From Anticarsia gemmatalis (taxonomy: Eukaryota > Arthropoda > Insecta > Lepidoptera > Erebidae): a stretch of 64,000 nt of DNA. Made by a program: the position numbers and the translations under genes. The notes below the pieces were generated by a model. That model searched no databases. It was not told the DNA's origin and saw nothing but the letters and a program-made list of their open reading frames with translations. Positions 34,961-47,850 of this stretch are shown here, piece after piece; position 1 is the first letter of the stretch; every line of letters begins with the position of its first letter. Location: contig NC_134745.1 in NCBI RefSeq assembly GCF_050436995.1, forward strand, positions 7,564,001-7,628,000. Direction: 5' to 3'.

Positions 34961-35024
34961 TCGTTTCCCAGTGCGCTGAGCGCTGTGGTAGCTCAGCTTT
35001 GAGGGACTTTTCAACAGGAAACGA
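34961..35024. repeat. Nested inverted repeats (candidate hairpin)
   Basis: Outer arms TCGTTTCC (34961-34968) and GGAAACGA (35017-35024) enclose inner arms GCTGAGC (34975-34981) and GCTCAGC (34991-34997). Both pairs are perfect, but the right-hand bulge of 19 bases is much longer than the left one of 6, so it is not a classic microRNA precursor. Confidence 0.35.
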
Positions 35025-35523
35025 TAAAAAGAAAAAATGCTACTTTGATTTCCTGATTTATGCTAAACAGTGCCAATGTAGGAACGTCGCAGTGCACAGT
35101 GCTTTTAAGTAATGGATGCTTTGAAGCTAAAGTTTTATTTTTTTTAGGTCTTCATTGGGAATACATATACCATTACATAATTTCATTGGTTTTTTTTGTG
35201 CATGTTCAATACATACGCTTTTAGGGTTGATCACATATTATTTAAGACTACTTACATGTTTTTTGTGGTAATCATTTAACGGTGAACCAAATTAAACATG
35301 TTTATCCATAGGATATCGTGGAACGTGCTCCCTCTACCGTAGATCGTAATGAACTGAAATCCAGGGTAATGCGGTAATAATATTATACTCGGAAGGCAGA
35401 TCGGTGATGGTGGTATCTATGCTATGATAGAACTAAATGCTCATGTTGCTTATACATTTAACCGGCTAGTATAAACATAAAATATTTAAGAATTACATAG
35501 ACGTATATTATCTTGACGTAGTG

Positions 35524-35665
35524 TTGGCAGGCCCCCCACAAGATGGACCGACGACCTGGTAAGGGTTGCCGGAGTCCGATGGATGAGGGCGGCCCAGGAC
35601 CGGTCCTATTGCCGCTCGATGGGGAGGCCTTTGTCCAGCAGTGGACGATTCCCGGCTGAGATGAT
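35524..35665 (+). mobile_element. 3' end of a non-LTR retrotransposon (ORF2 C-terminus), frameshifted
   Basis: The plus strand reads GRPPTRWTDDLVRVAG, RWMRAAQDRSY and, one frame over, EAFVQQWTIPG followed by a stop. This is the conserved C-terminal segment of a reverse-transcriptase ORF widespread in lepidopteran genomes. A one-base loss in the G run near 35621 breaks the frame. The stop is followed by TGAGATGATATTAT, like the short TGAT-type tails of RTE elements. The fragment is heavily 5'-truncated (about 140 bp), as expected from incomplete reverse transcription. Clade assignment (RTE-like) is inference. Confidence 0.8.
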
Positions 35666-36247
35666 ATTATCTTAACTCTTCAAGGTAAATATAAAAAAAA
35701 CGCATCTGACTAAATTCGTTTTAAATATACTCTACACGACTTTAGTAATAGCTGAATTACTAATCGCGTAAGGAGCGTGTCTGAATCAGCCTAATATGTT
35801 AACTAAATACACACATAAAAGTGTTGACAACACAGAAAGTTGCTAAGTGCTTCCGTCGGCGTGTATCCCGTCTTATCTAATTTATTTAACTGTTAGCGGA
35901 GCCACATCGAAAACAAGTTCCTTCAGCGTTAGAACATTACTACATAAGTAATATCACCACTAACTTTAATGCACAATGAAATCTTTTCCGCTCACCGCCT
36001 TTCTCAATACATTTATTTGAGCTGTCTTTATGGGAGAATGTCGATAACGTGTAATTTTGTGCAGGGAAATACCACTAGCCTCCCTCTCCGCAAAATTCCA
36101 ACCGCACGTTTTTTTTACCCAGTCTTCTTTCAACCGGGCCCCTCTCTTTTTGTAATCTCCCTGCCCTTTCAAAACAAGTTCGCAAAAATTACAAGACTGT
36201 AAACCCGGATTAGTACAGGCATTGGACTTAGCACATAATGGACAGTC

Positions 36248-36271
36248 TATACGATCGAAGAGGATCGTATA
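36248..36271. repeat. Perfect 9-bp inverted repeat, 6-base loop
   Basis: TATACGATC and GATCGTATA flank GAAGAG. Possible hairpin or dimeric transcription-factor site; short enough to be chance. Confidence 0.45.
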
Positions 36272-37594
36272 TTTGTATACCTTTTATCTGTTTGGTTTAG
36301 GAAAGGCTTTTATGTAACAATATAAAAGCAGTGAATATCAATGAGACACACATAAAAGAAAGGAAAATAAACTATTTTAATCTAAGCGAAAAGAATATAT
36401 CGCAAGTTATGTGTTGTAGAGAGCGAGGAGCATAAAATATTTATCAAAAGACTCCCGGCTGCGTCCGGGTCTCAAGAGACACCACGTCGACGACTACACT
36501 GCGCTCCCCACTACTTAACACCTCTGAATAACGATTTACTTACTTGCTGTTTATGACGAATCTTAGGAAAACATTACCCAAAACGCATTTAACTTTATTA
36601 CTTCATAAGTGACGTACGAGTTATTTGGTGTGAAGAACTATTCTTATTTTCATTGCTGGTAGGAACATTTAGCGATTTCAAATTACCTATGTAGTGTCTT
36701 AAATGGTATTTTATGCGCTAGGAAGAATTTCGCTAGTAGAACTTAGAGCCGAATACATTCAGGGAAGCGTTTACAATATTCACAGTTTAATGTGTGTATC
36801 ATTTTGAGATACGTGAATAAAGGCAATTTGAGCGTTGTGTACGATTTTGTTTCAATTTAAAGGTTGAGAGGCGGAAAAACGGTGCATCGGAGCGGGTGAA
36901 CGGCCGCTGCTCTTGCTTTGTACGCCACTGTTTGGCTGAGTGAATCGCCCATGTTTCACCCTGTGCAAACACGTGACGACTCCACCTAAAATAAATTATT
37001 CAACCTCTATCCGTCTTCAATTCTTGCATCGTTGAAAAAAGCTAATTTATAATCTATCTAGTCCATAATAACTAATTGTAAATTATAAGTGTAAGAAGTA
37101 GTCATGAGTCGGTGTATTTTTCGCAAATTTGAATTGAAAATAATCACTACATCACAAGCGAATTACAAACACTAGTTAAAAGAAAGTAAAAACAAGTAAG
37201 TCATATCTAGATACACATACAATTTCCTCCCCTTAACAAACAATATTGTTATAGACCTGCGCGATCGTTGCTGCTCGTTCAAGAATGAAGTCTGAACTTT
37301 TTAATTAGTTTAACGACAATAATCGAAAACTGTCTTGTTACTTTGAATCATCGCTTCCGCAGTCTGCGTTATTATCGAATATCGAGCTTTATTTTCTCTT
37401 CTCTGCTGTTATCCGGGCCTTTGTGTGTGTTCGCTATATTATTCAAACTTTGATATTATTCATTAATTTATGAGTACCGGTTTAATAGAACTAAACATAA
37501 ATACATGCGTCGTTATAAATGCAAAACGAGTGGTAATACACGTAGGTTATTGTTTAGCCCATGAACACACGAGCGATTCCATAAATTTATGTGT

Positions 37595-37745
37595 GGTGCT
37601 AAGGGCGGGCCGGTGGCCGGTGTCGGCGTGTCCGCGAATGAATGGCCATTGAAAAGTCATCAGTTATGTAGGGCGTATCGTCGCGCGCCATGTGGCCGGC
37701 GCGCCGCGGCCGCTTCTCTGCGTAATTTTTCCGCGGGCAATTTTC
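37595..37745. other. GC-rich island in presumed intron
   Basis: Two blocks, AAGGGCGGGCCGGTGGCCGG and GTGGCCGGCGCGCCGCGGCC, the latter including an AscI-like GGCGCGCC palindrome. They are separated by a more ordinary 50 bases. Plus-strand frames here are not recognisable. Confidence 0.35.
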
Positions 37746-39235
37746 CACATTTTCCCAAACAACCATCAGCAACGCTTTGCCCTCGCCCTTTATTTAAAAC
37801 CGTACAAAATGCAAACCTCCGAAATGACGACAAACTCAGTATATGTGAAACAACAAACAATATGCCGCCAGATGTGATGAATAATACGAGATAAATATAC
37901 TAATTCAGTTCAAACCAGTAATAATGATATCTGAAATGAAGAACCTTGCCAAATCTAAGGGGAATGTTTTGTATTACAAAAACAGCTATTTCATATTTTT
38001 AAACCAAATCCGACCTATATTATTTTTTTAAACTTCATTAATATTATATAGGTCAGATATTTGGTTATCGCCTGGATGATCAATAATAATTATTTGGATC
38101 AAATATGATCGAAATGGAAAAGAGTTATAAATCCACTTCATATCTAAAAAGTGGCATCACAAAAGTGGGTAAAAGCTAAAGCACTCCAGAGTGGACAAAA
38201 ATTCATGCAAATTGAATGAAATGTATTGATGGCACTTTGAAAATATTTTTCGTTTCAAAGTGGAAGCCTCATAGTCACACTGCATTATTTATTTCATACG
38301 CATACGAACGCATATTTTAATATAAAACGTACATACTCAAACGTATGTACATAGATCTCACTCCAAGCACTATTCGGGCAATCGAATTGAATTTTCATCG
38401 ACACAATTTATCAAACGCAATAATTATTTTCTGTTATTCATATCACAGCGATAATTATTATCATTATGGAAACGCGAGCGGGAAATAAATGAACGGTAAT
38501 GTTGCACATTAAAGTTTTCAGATAGCCTGACATTGCCTTGTGTCTCGGCAGATAAAGTTGACTGGCTACATATATTAGAAGAGTTCGTAACAAAAAGCCC
38601 CATAAAAAGTTATGCTCAATTTAGTTTCATCCAAGCCAGTTATAGTTTAGGGAACTGATGCAACATATTGCAAAAGAAAATTAATAAAACAGGGAAACTG
38701 GATGGCGGTTTTTGTAATAACGAAGCTGCATGTGCAATAAATAAACCCTATCTCAATACTGTATTTCTATACCTTCGGTGACTAATTTAATCTCGCAGAC
38801 TGACTCTGGACTATGTATAATAAAAATAAGACTAAACAGATTAAATCTGGATACAATTTATACCTAATAGGGTTATATAAAATGAAATACTTTTTTGTAA
38901 AAGTGGTAGTATTTTGTAGTAGTTATTTTATTCCATTTGGGACAAAACTTAACTTTAATTCTCGTCAAAACACTCAGCTGTTTATTTTCTGAGTAAGCAA
39001 CATCATCAAGTTACTTATTTTTAGATCTGATGCAAGATGCTCTGCTGTAAACATAACATCAACAAACAAACCATCAAGAATACATCACAAACTAGGTAAT
39101 AGGTATTGTCATGTAATTAATGTTAATAAATTAATCTCCAGTTACAGGAGACAAATTAGACGCAGGCTGCTCGACTAACGACGGACTATTTGGATTAAAT
39201 GGAGGGTTGATGTTTATGATTTACGGAGGCTTGTG

Positions 39236-39355
39236 TAATTGTGGCGCCTGGCAGTCGCGGCCTGCGCCACCGCGGCACCGCGCGACGCGAGCCGCACACT
39301 CGAGCCACCTCGTCAGCCACCACGCCATCGCCAGCCCGTCGACGCCGACCAAATT
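39236..39355. other. GC-rich island flanked by TAATTA boxes
   Basis: A CpG-dense core (CGCGGCACCGCGCGACGCGA) is followed within 100 bases by CTCTAATTACAACGC and ACCAATTAATTATCAC, homeodomain-type TAATTA sites. A 35-codon minus-strand frame, MAWWLTRWLE..., is not a convincing signal peptide. Confidence 0.4.
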
Positions 39356-42300
39356 AACACTCTAATTACAACGCCTCAACACCAATTAATTATCACTTAG
39401 CGTTGAATTAACAAAAATGATAGCCAAGAATGAAATATTCAAGGTTGCACGCGTCTTTATTCGCGAATGTTGGTGCATAATTAGTGGCACAATGGGCCGA
39501 AACACGATGGTGCGATAGCGCTAATAAAACAATGACGATCTGCTCACAATGCGACGTTGTCGGTGTGTTGACTATTCATTAAAGCATCTCGCCGTAAGAC
39601 AAACAATCCTGTTATGTTATTAGATTTCCTGCATAGTTGGAGCGATTCAGATACAGGCGCATAATTATGTGGTTAATTAATTTACAACTTCGCTATGAAA
39701 TATACCTGAAGTTCGTTAATTAATGTTATAAATAAGCTGTTCAAATATTCGTGCGGTTGATTGTTCGATAAATCACCTAAAATAAACGAGCGGACGGAGG
39801 CAGTTATCCTATTTGGAAAGACAAGTAAGTACGTAGACACTGTGTATCGGAGAAACTAAGAGACACAGCTTGTTTGTCCTCGCAGACTAATTAAAAAGTT
39901 TGTTTCTAGAAGTTCCGAACGGAAGTAACGTCGAAGTGAGTAGGCGTTGATTCGGTGGAGAAATAGATTCGGAGGAGGATACGAGAATAGTTGCCGCTAA
40001 AGTAGAGCCAGTTAACAGAAAAATGTCATTATAAAAATTAGATCATAACGAGGGTGATTTAGTCGTGTCGGCGCGAGCCTCGGCGGGCGTCGCGTATGAA
40101 TATGTATGGCGGTGGACACGATCCTACAGATAATGGAATCTGCACACGGAAGCGGATCCGATTAGTCCCTGCCACAATTAGCAGGTACCGTGTAAAAAGA
40201 CTTCAAAGTTTAAATCTGGGCTAATGCGTCGAGGAAAGATGGGGTAATCAAATTACCCATTTAAACATTTTCGTTATTAAATTATACTGATGTATTATAG
40301 CGTGTTTAAAGTTATTCACATAATAACATATTTAAAAAATCATCAACTATATGTTTTTAGATGAATGATAATAGGCCGATATAATGTAACAATAAAATAA
40401 AAACCATATTTTTTACAAAAACTACAGTTTTCAACCACATATTGGAGATGCTAAAACTTTTGTAGAGCGACATGCTGATACGGCTTCAATGATTCAAATT
40501 GAAAGTATGTTAAAATATTCCGGGCCGCACTCTCTGCACGCTGCAAGTAAATATGGGGCATGAATAAAGATTTGTGAATGAGGCTGGAGATGCGTGATAG
40601 TACAACCGCGACATAAGCACGTGCCTCAGAGCTCCGGTGCAAGTGCACACTTGTTTGTCTTATGTTACACTTATCTCTTAGCGCGTATGCAATCATTTTG
40701 TTGGTATTGTAAACAGTTTAAAAAGTTTTAGTTAAACTCACATTGTTCCCAGTGGCAGTGGTCAGTAGTTACCACTTTCTTAAAGTTGACTTGCATAGGT
40801 TTACAGGTTGATCATATATTAGTAAGTCACGCTACAAGCTGGGGCGGCAGGAATCGTTTCGCGCGTCGGCCACTGCTAAGCCCACTGGTACGCCCTAATA
40901 AATTGCGATTTAACTTGTCTCCCGGATAACGCCAACTTTTCCGCGTTTGTTCCAAGCCCGACACTTTTTTCCGCCTCTTCATTTCCTATCTCTTACTTTT
41001 GTATTTTCCGTTCTTTCCTCGCCGAGATAAACAGGCGAGAAACGCTGAAAGGGGCTTTACAAATTCAAATTGAACTTATCACACAACTTTTTACATTTGT
41101 TTCTGGTCTCGAGTTCGAGGGAAAAGAGCGAAGAGGCATTTAATAGTACAATCTCGGGAAAGATTGATGATTTTGTATCACACCTCGCTTCGGGCGGCTC
41201 GTAACGAGTCGGATGGCTCTCGACGTGGGTCGTGCTGCGTCTTATCTGGAATGGGATGCCGCTTTATCTCAAATTACATATTTTACTTGAGACGTTCCTG
41301 GAATTGCATACTTTTTTCGACGTATTAGTAGAAGATTTTAAAAGAAAATTGGTATAACCACCGTTTATATGTTACCAGCCTACTTCGGCTGATATACGAG
41401 CAGTAGAGTTTTACTATGATATTGTGCTGAAAGTTTCAGTGTTCTTGCAATAACACTTTATTATATCTTATCCTGATAAAAATAAAAACATGAATTAGTA
41501 CGTATAGTTTATTTTTAATAGTTGTAATTTACGGTACCCTGACTTATATCAAATCTTACTAGTTAAACTGGTAAAACTTTAATTCTGTGCCCGCACTACG
41601 TGTTTGTTGTAGGTGTTGGTAATGCATGCAGAGGACGGCGGCGCGCGTCAGAGCGCGTGCTAAGCGCGGGTCGCGTCGCAGGCAAACATCGTGCATTTAA
41701 TAAGGCAGATGTAAAGGTAAACACCATCTAGTTAATCAAGCGGGTAAGGAAGTTTCGCCGCGTGCACTAAATAGCGCTCACTTAATTCGAGGGCCATGTG
41801 TGGGCATAACCGCAGCATATTTATCCCATTATGCACGGCACGGCGGGTAGCCACGGTGATGCGAGTCACGTCGTCTGAAACGAATCGCATGTGACATTAT
41901 TTGTGAAGATCGTGCTCTATCTTCGTCGGCGACATGGCCGGGACGTGGAGGGATTACTCACAAAGAAGTACGATTTCAACGGTACGATAAAGGAGCGAGA
42001 AGTTACACACTGGCTATATTCTCCCTGGGATTAACGCACGGTTAGGCGCGTTTCTTTTATGTGCTTACTTTAAGGTGATATTGATTCAAACCGATTATAA
42101 TCGATATCCTTAGATTTTATGCGATGAAGTGCGAATTCAAATCGTCATCGAATATTTGGAAACCGATACATTTTCAAGTAATTTGTATACATAAAAAACT
42201 ATCACCAAACCTAAATAAACAAAACATAGCACAAGTACTTCTACAAAGATATCTTGTAGTACATCTGTATCATAATCCTCCACCCTACATATATCTAAGC

Positions 42301-43063
42301 ACGCGTCTAATATGACATTGTTTTCATTTATGCTACGTATGTGATGTCGGCGATGCAATAACAACGAAGTCATGCGACACATCTCCCTAAATACCTACAG
42401 ACAATGTTATTACTGCACGCGTGAAATGCATTGAGTTATAATGACATAATTTGGATAACAAAACAAGCTACGTACTGTTTGTACGTAAATGACATCCTAT
42501 TTGAATACCATTTCAAATTCTGATTGTAAACTTGATCGAACGTTGAACTAGACAAATACACATGCAGGTATAGCGATTAGTGAAATTGGGTCTCTTATTA
42601 GTAGATTTGGAAATGTAATGCGTTATAAAGTATATTTACGATCTTGGATCCATAAGTTGCGTCACTGTTGACCACCAGTTGCGCGCTACTAGTCATAACA
42701 AATGGACAGTTTAATCGTCTGTGGAGCGTTTGCTGTTTCTTTATAGACTTAGCGATTGTATTAGAAAGCTCTACGTTTAAAAATATAGCAGTGAAGTGTC
42801 GCAGTCACAATTCACTGCCTGTAGATTGCGAGTGGCAATCCATTAGTGCACTCTTTTAAAATCCGTCTGTTATGACCGCAGCGCGATCATCAACATTTAA
42901 TACAACAACATCGAGTGGATCTCCTCTTATCCAAATGTTTAACGATTATATATACATTCAGAGTTCGCGTAGCAGTCTGACATATCATGTTTAGGTATTA
43001 CAATATTATTATACTTTTTTAAATACGGTCCTTTGTATAGTAGACATCATTGTAGTACCTTAC

Positions 43064-43300
43064 CTACTAATTTTATAAATGTGAAATTTCCAATGAATGT
43101 TTGTAACTCAATTACGCTAAAGTTACTGGACGGATTTCGATGTATTTTGGTTTACTAATAGTGTACAACCCGGATTAACACACAGGATACTTTTCACCTC
43201 GGGAAATCGTTTCACGCAAAACTACTTAGTAGGTACGCAATAAATTATGTTGCTTTATAGTTGACAAAGACGCAATTTATTCATAGTCACGCGAAGTAAA
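43064..43300 (+). mobile_element. Degraded Helitron/MITE-like lepidopteran repeat
   Basis: It starts TACTAATTTTATAAATGTGAAA and contains TTTGTAACTCAATTACGCTAAA, ACTGGACGGATTTCGATG, CCGGATTAACACACAGGATAC and GGGAAATCGTTTCACGC. All these blocks resemble a common lepidopteran non-autonomous family, different from the two elements at 26483 and 59531 apart from the TACTAAT-TTATAAA head. The 3' end (GTCACGCGAAG) has decayed and no clean CTAG terminus remains. Confidence 0.65.
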
Positions 43301-43419
43301 GATTGCTTTAAGTTTCTGCAAACATACAGACATAATAGAAATCAAGAGCAAATACATCATGGCGACCGGGTTAAGATGTGATTGAAGATTATGTAACGCG
43401 TGTCAGCCGTGTCTCAATC

Positions 43420-43450
43420 AATACAATACATACATACATACATACACACA
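43420..43450. repeat. CATA tetranucleotide microsatellite
   Basis: About five CATA units from about 43426 to 43447, running into CACACATG. A related CATACACATACATATC tract occurs at about 43679-43697. Confidence 0.8.
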
Positions 43451-45945
43451 TGTTGTAACGTCTACGTGTATTCAACACAGCACTAAAAACTTTATGGACA
43501 CTATTAACAGTATTGAGTCGCCAACGCTATAAATGTGTTATGAAATAAAGAAAAACAAACTGAACAGAATGCCTCTACCACTATGAAAAATAGCCACGTA
43601 TTCTTGTTCTTCGTAAATAAAAGTTTTTTTTTTTTTTGAGAAGTCACCTTATTTTCCTTTGTCATTATCATTAACATATACATACACATACATATCATTA
43701 ACAAACCCTTTCTTATTTAAAATCATCTTCAGTCATTATTTTACGCACCTGGAACTGATATTAGTAGTACTCCCTTCTGTATGTATAACACATGAATAAA
43801 ACTAAAACATTTTTTATCGTAGAAGACTGAAAAATTTGTTCCACTAAGAGAAATGAATGAATGCAATACGTGCAACGCTTATTTAACCGAACAGATAACA
43901 AGCAATTAAGTAAGACGCCGCGCGTCAGCGGTGACGTAAAAAGGAAATAAAACAATAAAGGGTGTACATTAGTAAAAGGTATGTGAGTCGGCACAATATT
44001 AGCTGAGGCCTGCCAAGGAAGAGCGGCGACTGCTTGGTATTCGTCGCGCGGCGCGCTGTCCGCCCAGCGCCCCGTGCCGCCGCGTTAGTTAGCTGCCACA
44101 TACACACTGCAATAACACACTGCGATCATCGCCACGAAAAATATGTAATTAAAAACTATCTACGAAACTATGTTGTTTCCCTCACACACGTACACGACGA
44201 CTAACTCTAACAAAACAAAGCGTTAGCAATACGATATCGATAGCTACTTTGTAAATGTGTTTGTTTACTTAACCAAACCATCTTCCGAAACGATACTGAC
44301 CAACTTCTACATATTTGTTAAGATACTTGTACGTTATCCCGTTAATCCGAGTATGTTTTCATTCCGTAACATCTATCTCGTGTACTTAAAAATCGTAATA
44401 AAATAAATAGTTCATTGCTATTGCGATTGTTCCAAGCCATTATTTAAATTTCCATAAAATGTTCCGGGTACAGTAAACATGTATTGTCTGTCTGAGGTCG
44501 CCATTATAGCAAAATATCCATTCATTTTTCCGTCGGCTCGCGGCGCGCTCAACCATGCGTGATTTTGTTTTTGTGCGTTTGTTCAGTGTCTGTGCGCTTG
44601 CGGTTATTTGAATATTTCCAAAACCATTACCCCTGAAATAAAACAGTCGAATGGTATTTGATTAGCAATTTATAGTATAATACGTTCGCCATCGATTTTT
44701 ATTTAACGCCGCCTGAGGGCTTGTCGCACTTGTGCACTGTTGGTAACTGACTTTTATCAGAGCAAACTATTTAATGAAATTGCTTTATGATTCAATAGAA
44801 AGCTTAATAACATTTCCCGTAAGGTGGTGACGTGAAGTGAACGTTAGCGGAATGTGACTGAGATAAAAAGATTGTTCGGTTCAATAGATTCAATAGAGCA
44901 GATCCCTAAGTCCCAAATTAAATCATGAAACATCTTTGCACCTGGTGGAAGCCTCGCGAGGCGCGTTTGCCTCGCACTGCCTGTGACGAATCTTTTCCAT
45001 TATTCTTTCTCTGATTTTATGAAACTGCAAAGTAATATGACCATGCAATTTTATTACTCGATTATATTTTTATCCAACGTCTTTTCATCGTCTTTAGATA
45101 AAACGAATTGATTGAATTCTTTGTGTAAATAAAATGTCTAAATCCGAAGGAAAACAAAATCATTTTAAGGTTTTATTTTATCAGAGCTCTTTTGTAAACA
45201 TTGAAAGATACGAAAAGTGGTGCAAGTCACAGTGAAGTTGAGTGTTAAGGATTTAGTGAGGCCATTCGTTGGAAGGGACTACTATCTCTATCTGTCCATC
45301 GAATGTGAGAAAAAAGCTGCGGCTTTAGTGGGACAAATTCGTTTCGATTCAGTCACGTAGCGGTGAGATGGGCCTCTTAGCAGATTTGGCGAACGTATGT
45401 TTACATTTCTCCCAATTGTTTATCGAATGGTATTGAAAATAATATCGAAGTTGCCACATGTAGTTTCACCCTAATCCTATTAGGTATTATAGCAAACAAA
45501 ACGCTCTAACATATTGGCATATCTCCCCATCTTGACATTAATTTGTCAGCCTATTCTGTATAAAAATAACACAATCTACTTTCGTATTATGCCAAGATCC
45601 AAACTGCTGAGTATGTGACAGCACTTAAATATGTTATTACACTATCATCTGATGTTTCTATCGTGCTGTTTTTGTTTCTGACATATGATACCGTCACAAA
45701 AAAGTGTCATATTTATTACTATAATAATATTATTTAATGAGCAATAGCCATGTCAATTATTGTACATTGATAAAGTATGTGTAGGGACTACAAAATTATT
45801 AAGGTAGTCATTCCTAATGTCACCAAGGTCCCCAGCCGTGAAGATTAGCAGCAAAATACATATACAGGCAAACGAGATTACTAGTTGTATGTCATTTAGC
45901 GCGTAATTGCAACACACAACTGACACTCCTGTCCAACCGACACGT

Positions 45946-46006
45946 GCTACGGCGCTACAGTGCTACGAGCTTCAGAACCGCTACGACACCGATACTATCA
46001 CGTAGC
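45946..46006. repeat. Cluster of GCTAC motifs closed by an inverted GTAGC
   Basis: GCTAC occurs at 45946, 45954, 45962 and 45980; the first three are spaced exactly 8 bases. An inverted copy (CGTAGC) is at 46001-46006. Resembles the cluster at 60552-60600. Confidence 0.55.
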
Positions 46007-47710
46007 AAACTGCTAACTTCAACCGATTAACTGATCAAACACGTCGTAAAGTTATACTAAATTTAAAAACGTCCCTCATTAGAACTTTAACTTTTACCTG
46101 AAAATGTAAAAACAATATAGCAAACTGGTTTAAAGAGGAGGATAATGTCCACAAAACGTGTAGAGCTTAATTTTCACTTGCACTATTATAAAGGCGCACG
46201 CTATGCGAGTTGCTTTTAATTGTACCTGGAAATCGGTCGGTATTAGCAGTTTGTTGTAAAGGCTACGCGATCATTGTGTGGCTCCGTTGTGTCGAGTAAA
46301 GAGCGTTGTCGCGAAACACGCCGCGCGCTGCATTACCGTTGGAACTTGTGCAAACATTCGTTATGTACTTGTGTCCACGGAAAATTGCTGTTGCGCAAAC
46401 CAAACAGTACAAAAAGTTATAGCGGTCTGTTATCTTCTGATATTTTAGTACGAGTTAATTGTGTTAACATTTCATCCTGTGCTTCAACAATGTACTAGCA
46501 TACGTGGCCTTTATTAATGGTTCTTGTTTATGACGACGATGACGTAACTCTGCTTTAATAAGTATTGGATTAAAACGGATGATATGGACTGATATATTAT
46601 TGTGATAATACATAAAAAACGCATATATGTAGATTTTGACGATAGCTTACTGTTGTTAATGGTCCACGGCCGTAATAAAAGTATCTATGTCTCAAAATAT
46701 GCAACGCTGCCAAAAATAACACGAAACATATGAAACTTTTCGCCGACGTACAAACACAGATAATTAAGGAGCGTGAAACCATTTTGAATATTTTATGAAT
46801 GAGTATTTCATATGTATGAGAGCGTGGCTACTAGAAGGAAATTATATGAATTTGCATTCCTAATGAATACATTTATCATGTCATACCGACATATTCTGTT
46901 TTTGTCGAAATATCAAGATGAGTAAAAAATATCAAACCAATTTTGAGCTAGGATAAACACAACTATACAAAGTTTTTGAAATAGAAAAGCAAGTAACAGA
47001 AAGTGAGTGAATGTAAGGGTGACGTGAAGCACCAGTTGAATTATGGGACAGACAGCGTGGTGTTAGTCCACAGAGGAATTGTGTCGCGCTATTGAGTGCG
47101 GTGTACAAATGCGTGGTATCGGTGTCGGCTGCGTCATTTCGGTGACGTTCATTCGGCTGATGAACGCAACAAAACCATGATGCGAGCGCGGGCCCTGCCA
47201 CATTGCGCGTGTAATTGCCGCGAGCGTGCGACGAGCCGCCATTAATCTCACCAACACTCGATAAAACGCACAAGTCATGCTACAATGTTATACTCACACC
47301 CTTCCCAACCCGGCGTTCTGTTATGTAATGTTATTGTAAACTCTACAATTACTGCGGTCGCCAGAATTGTTAAAATAATTAATGAAATTGCAAAACAGAC
47401 AATGTTTTGAACGTTGTGAGTAATTTGATTTGATTGGTCATACGACTACTTAAACCGCATTTTACTAATTGTCAACAAATGTTAATGAGCATAACTGGTT
47501 TATCGAACACAATATCAATTACACAATTCGTTTATTAACCACCATGAATCAGAAAAGTGAGTAACGTCAAAAAGTTATTCGTCCAAATCTATGTTAATCC
47601 AGACAACGAATGTTCCTTGCGTTTTTTACTGGCGTTATCTTTATAGCCGGTCGTAATTTAGCCACTTACGTGTGTGTATAGACAAATAGTGTGACAGTAA
47701 TGGAAGGGAG

Positions 47711-47850
47711 CGTGTAGGGCGACCATGGCTCCGGTGGCTGCCGGTCGGCGCGCTCGCCGCCCGCTGCAGCTCCACACTCACAGAGCATTCGAGACAAATT
47801 CAATTTGCGCGAACGCCGACGACGAGCCAGTTTGCGCTGCTAACTAGCTG
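47711..47850. other. GC-rich island with a well-placed small ORF
   Basis: GC-dense core at 47728-47765. On the plus strand an ATG at 47725 in the context GCGACCATGG opens 40 codons to TAG at 47845-47847, with no known motif. The CAATTTGCG box here also occurs, as CGCAAATTG, in the island at 15541-15660. Confidence 0.33.

Larger units (their letters stand above)
26730..35520 (-). other. Presumed 5' intron, second part
   Basis: No supported exon. GC-rich islands lie at about 27236-27365, 27885-28005, 31010-31090, 33181-33240 and 33681-33850. A 22-base imperfect palindrome lies at 31489-31510, a (GCGTC)n-like run at about 31694-31710, an AT-rich palindromic tract at about 32113-32145, and a nested hairpin at 34961-35024. 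Confidence 0.6.
35666..43059 (-). other. Presumed 5' intron, third part
   Basis: No supported exon. It holds a nine-bp perfect inverted repeat at 36248-36271 and GC-rich islands at about 37595-37745, 39236-39355, 40840-40990 (GC-richer, mixed) and 41631-41695. Remaining sequence is AT-rich without recognised elements. Confidence 0.6.

Noticed and set aside
34961..35024. microRNA precursor
   Set aside because: Arms are short and the bulges are strongly asymmetric (6 versus 19 bases); no match to a known insect microRNA seed that I recognise.
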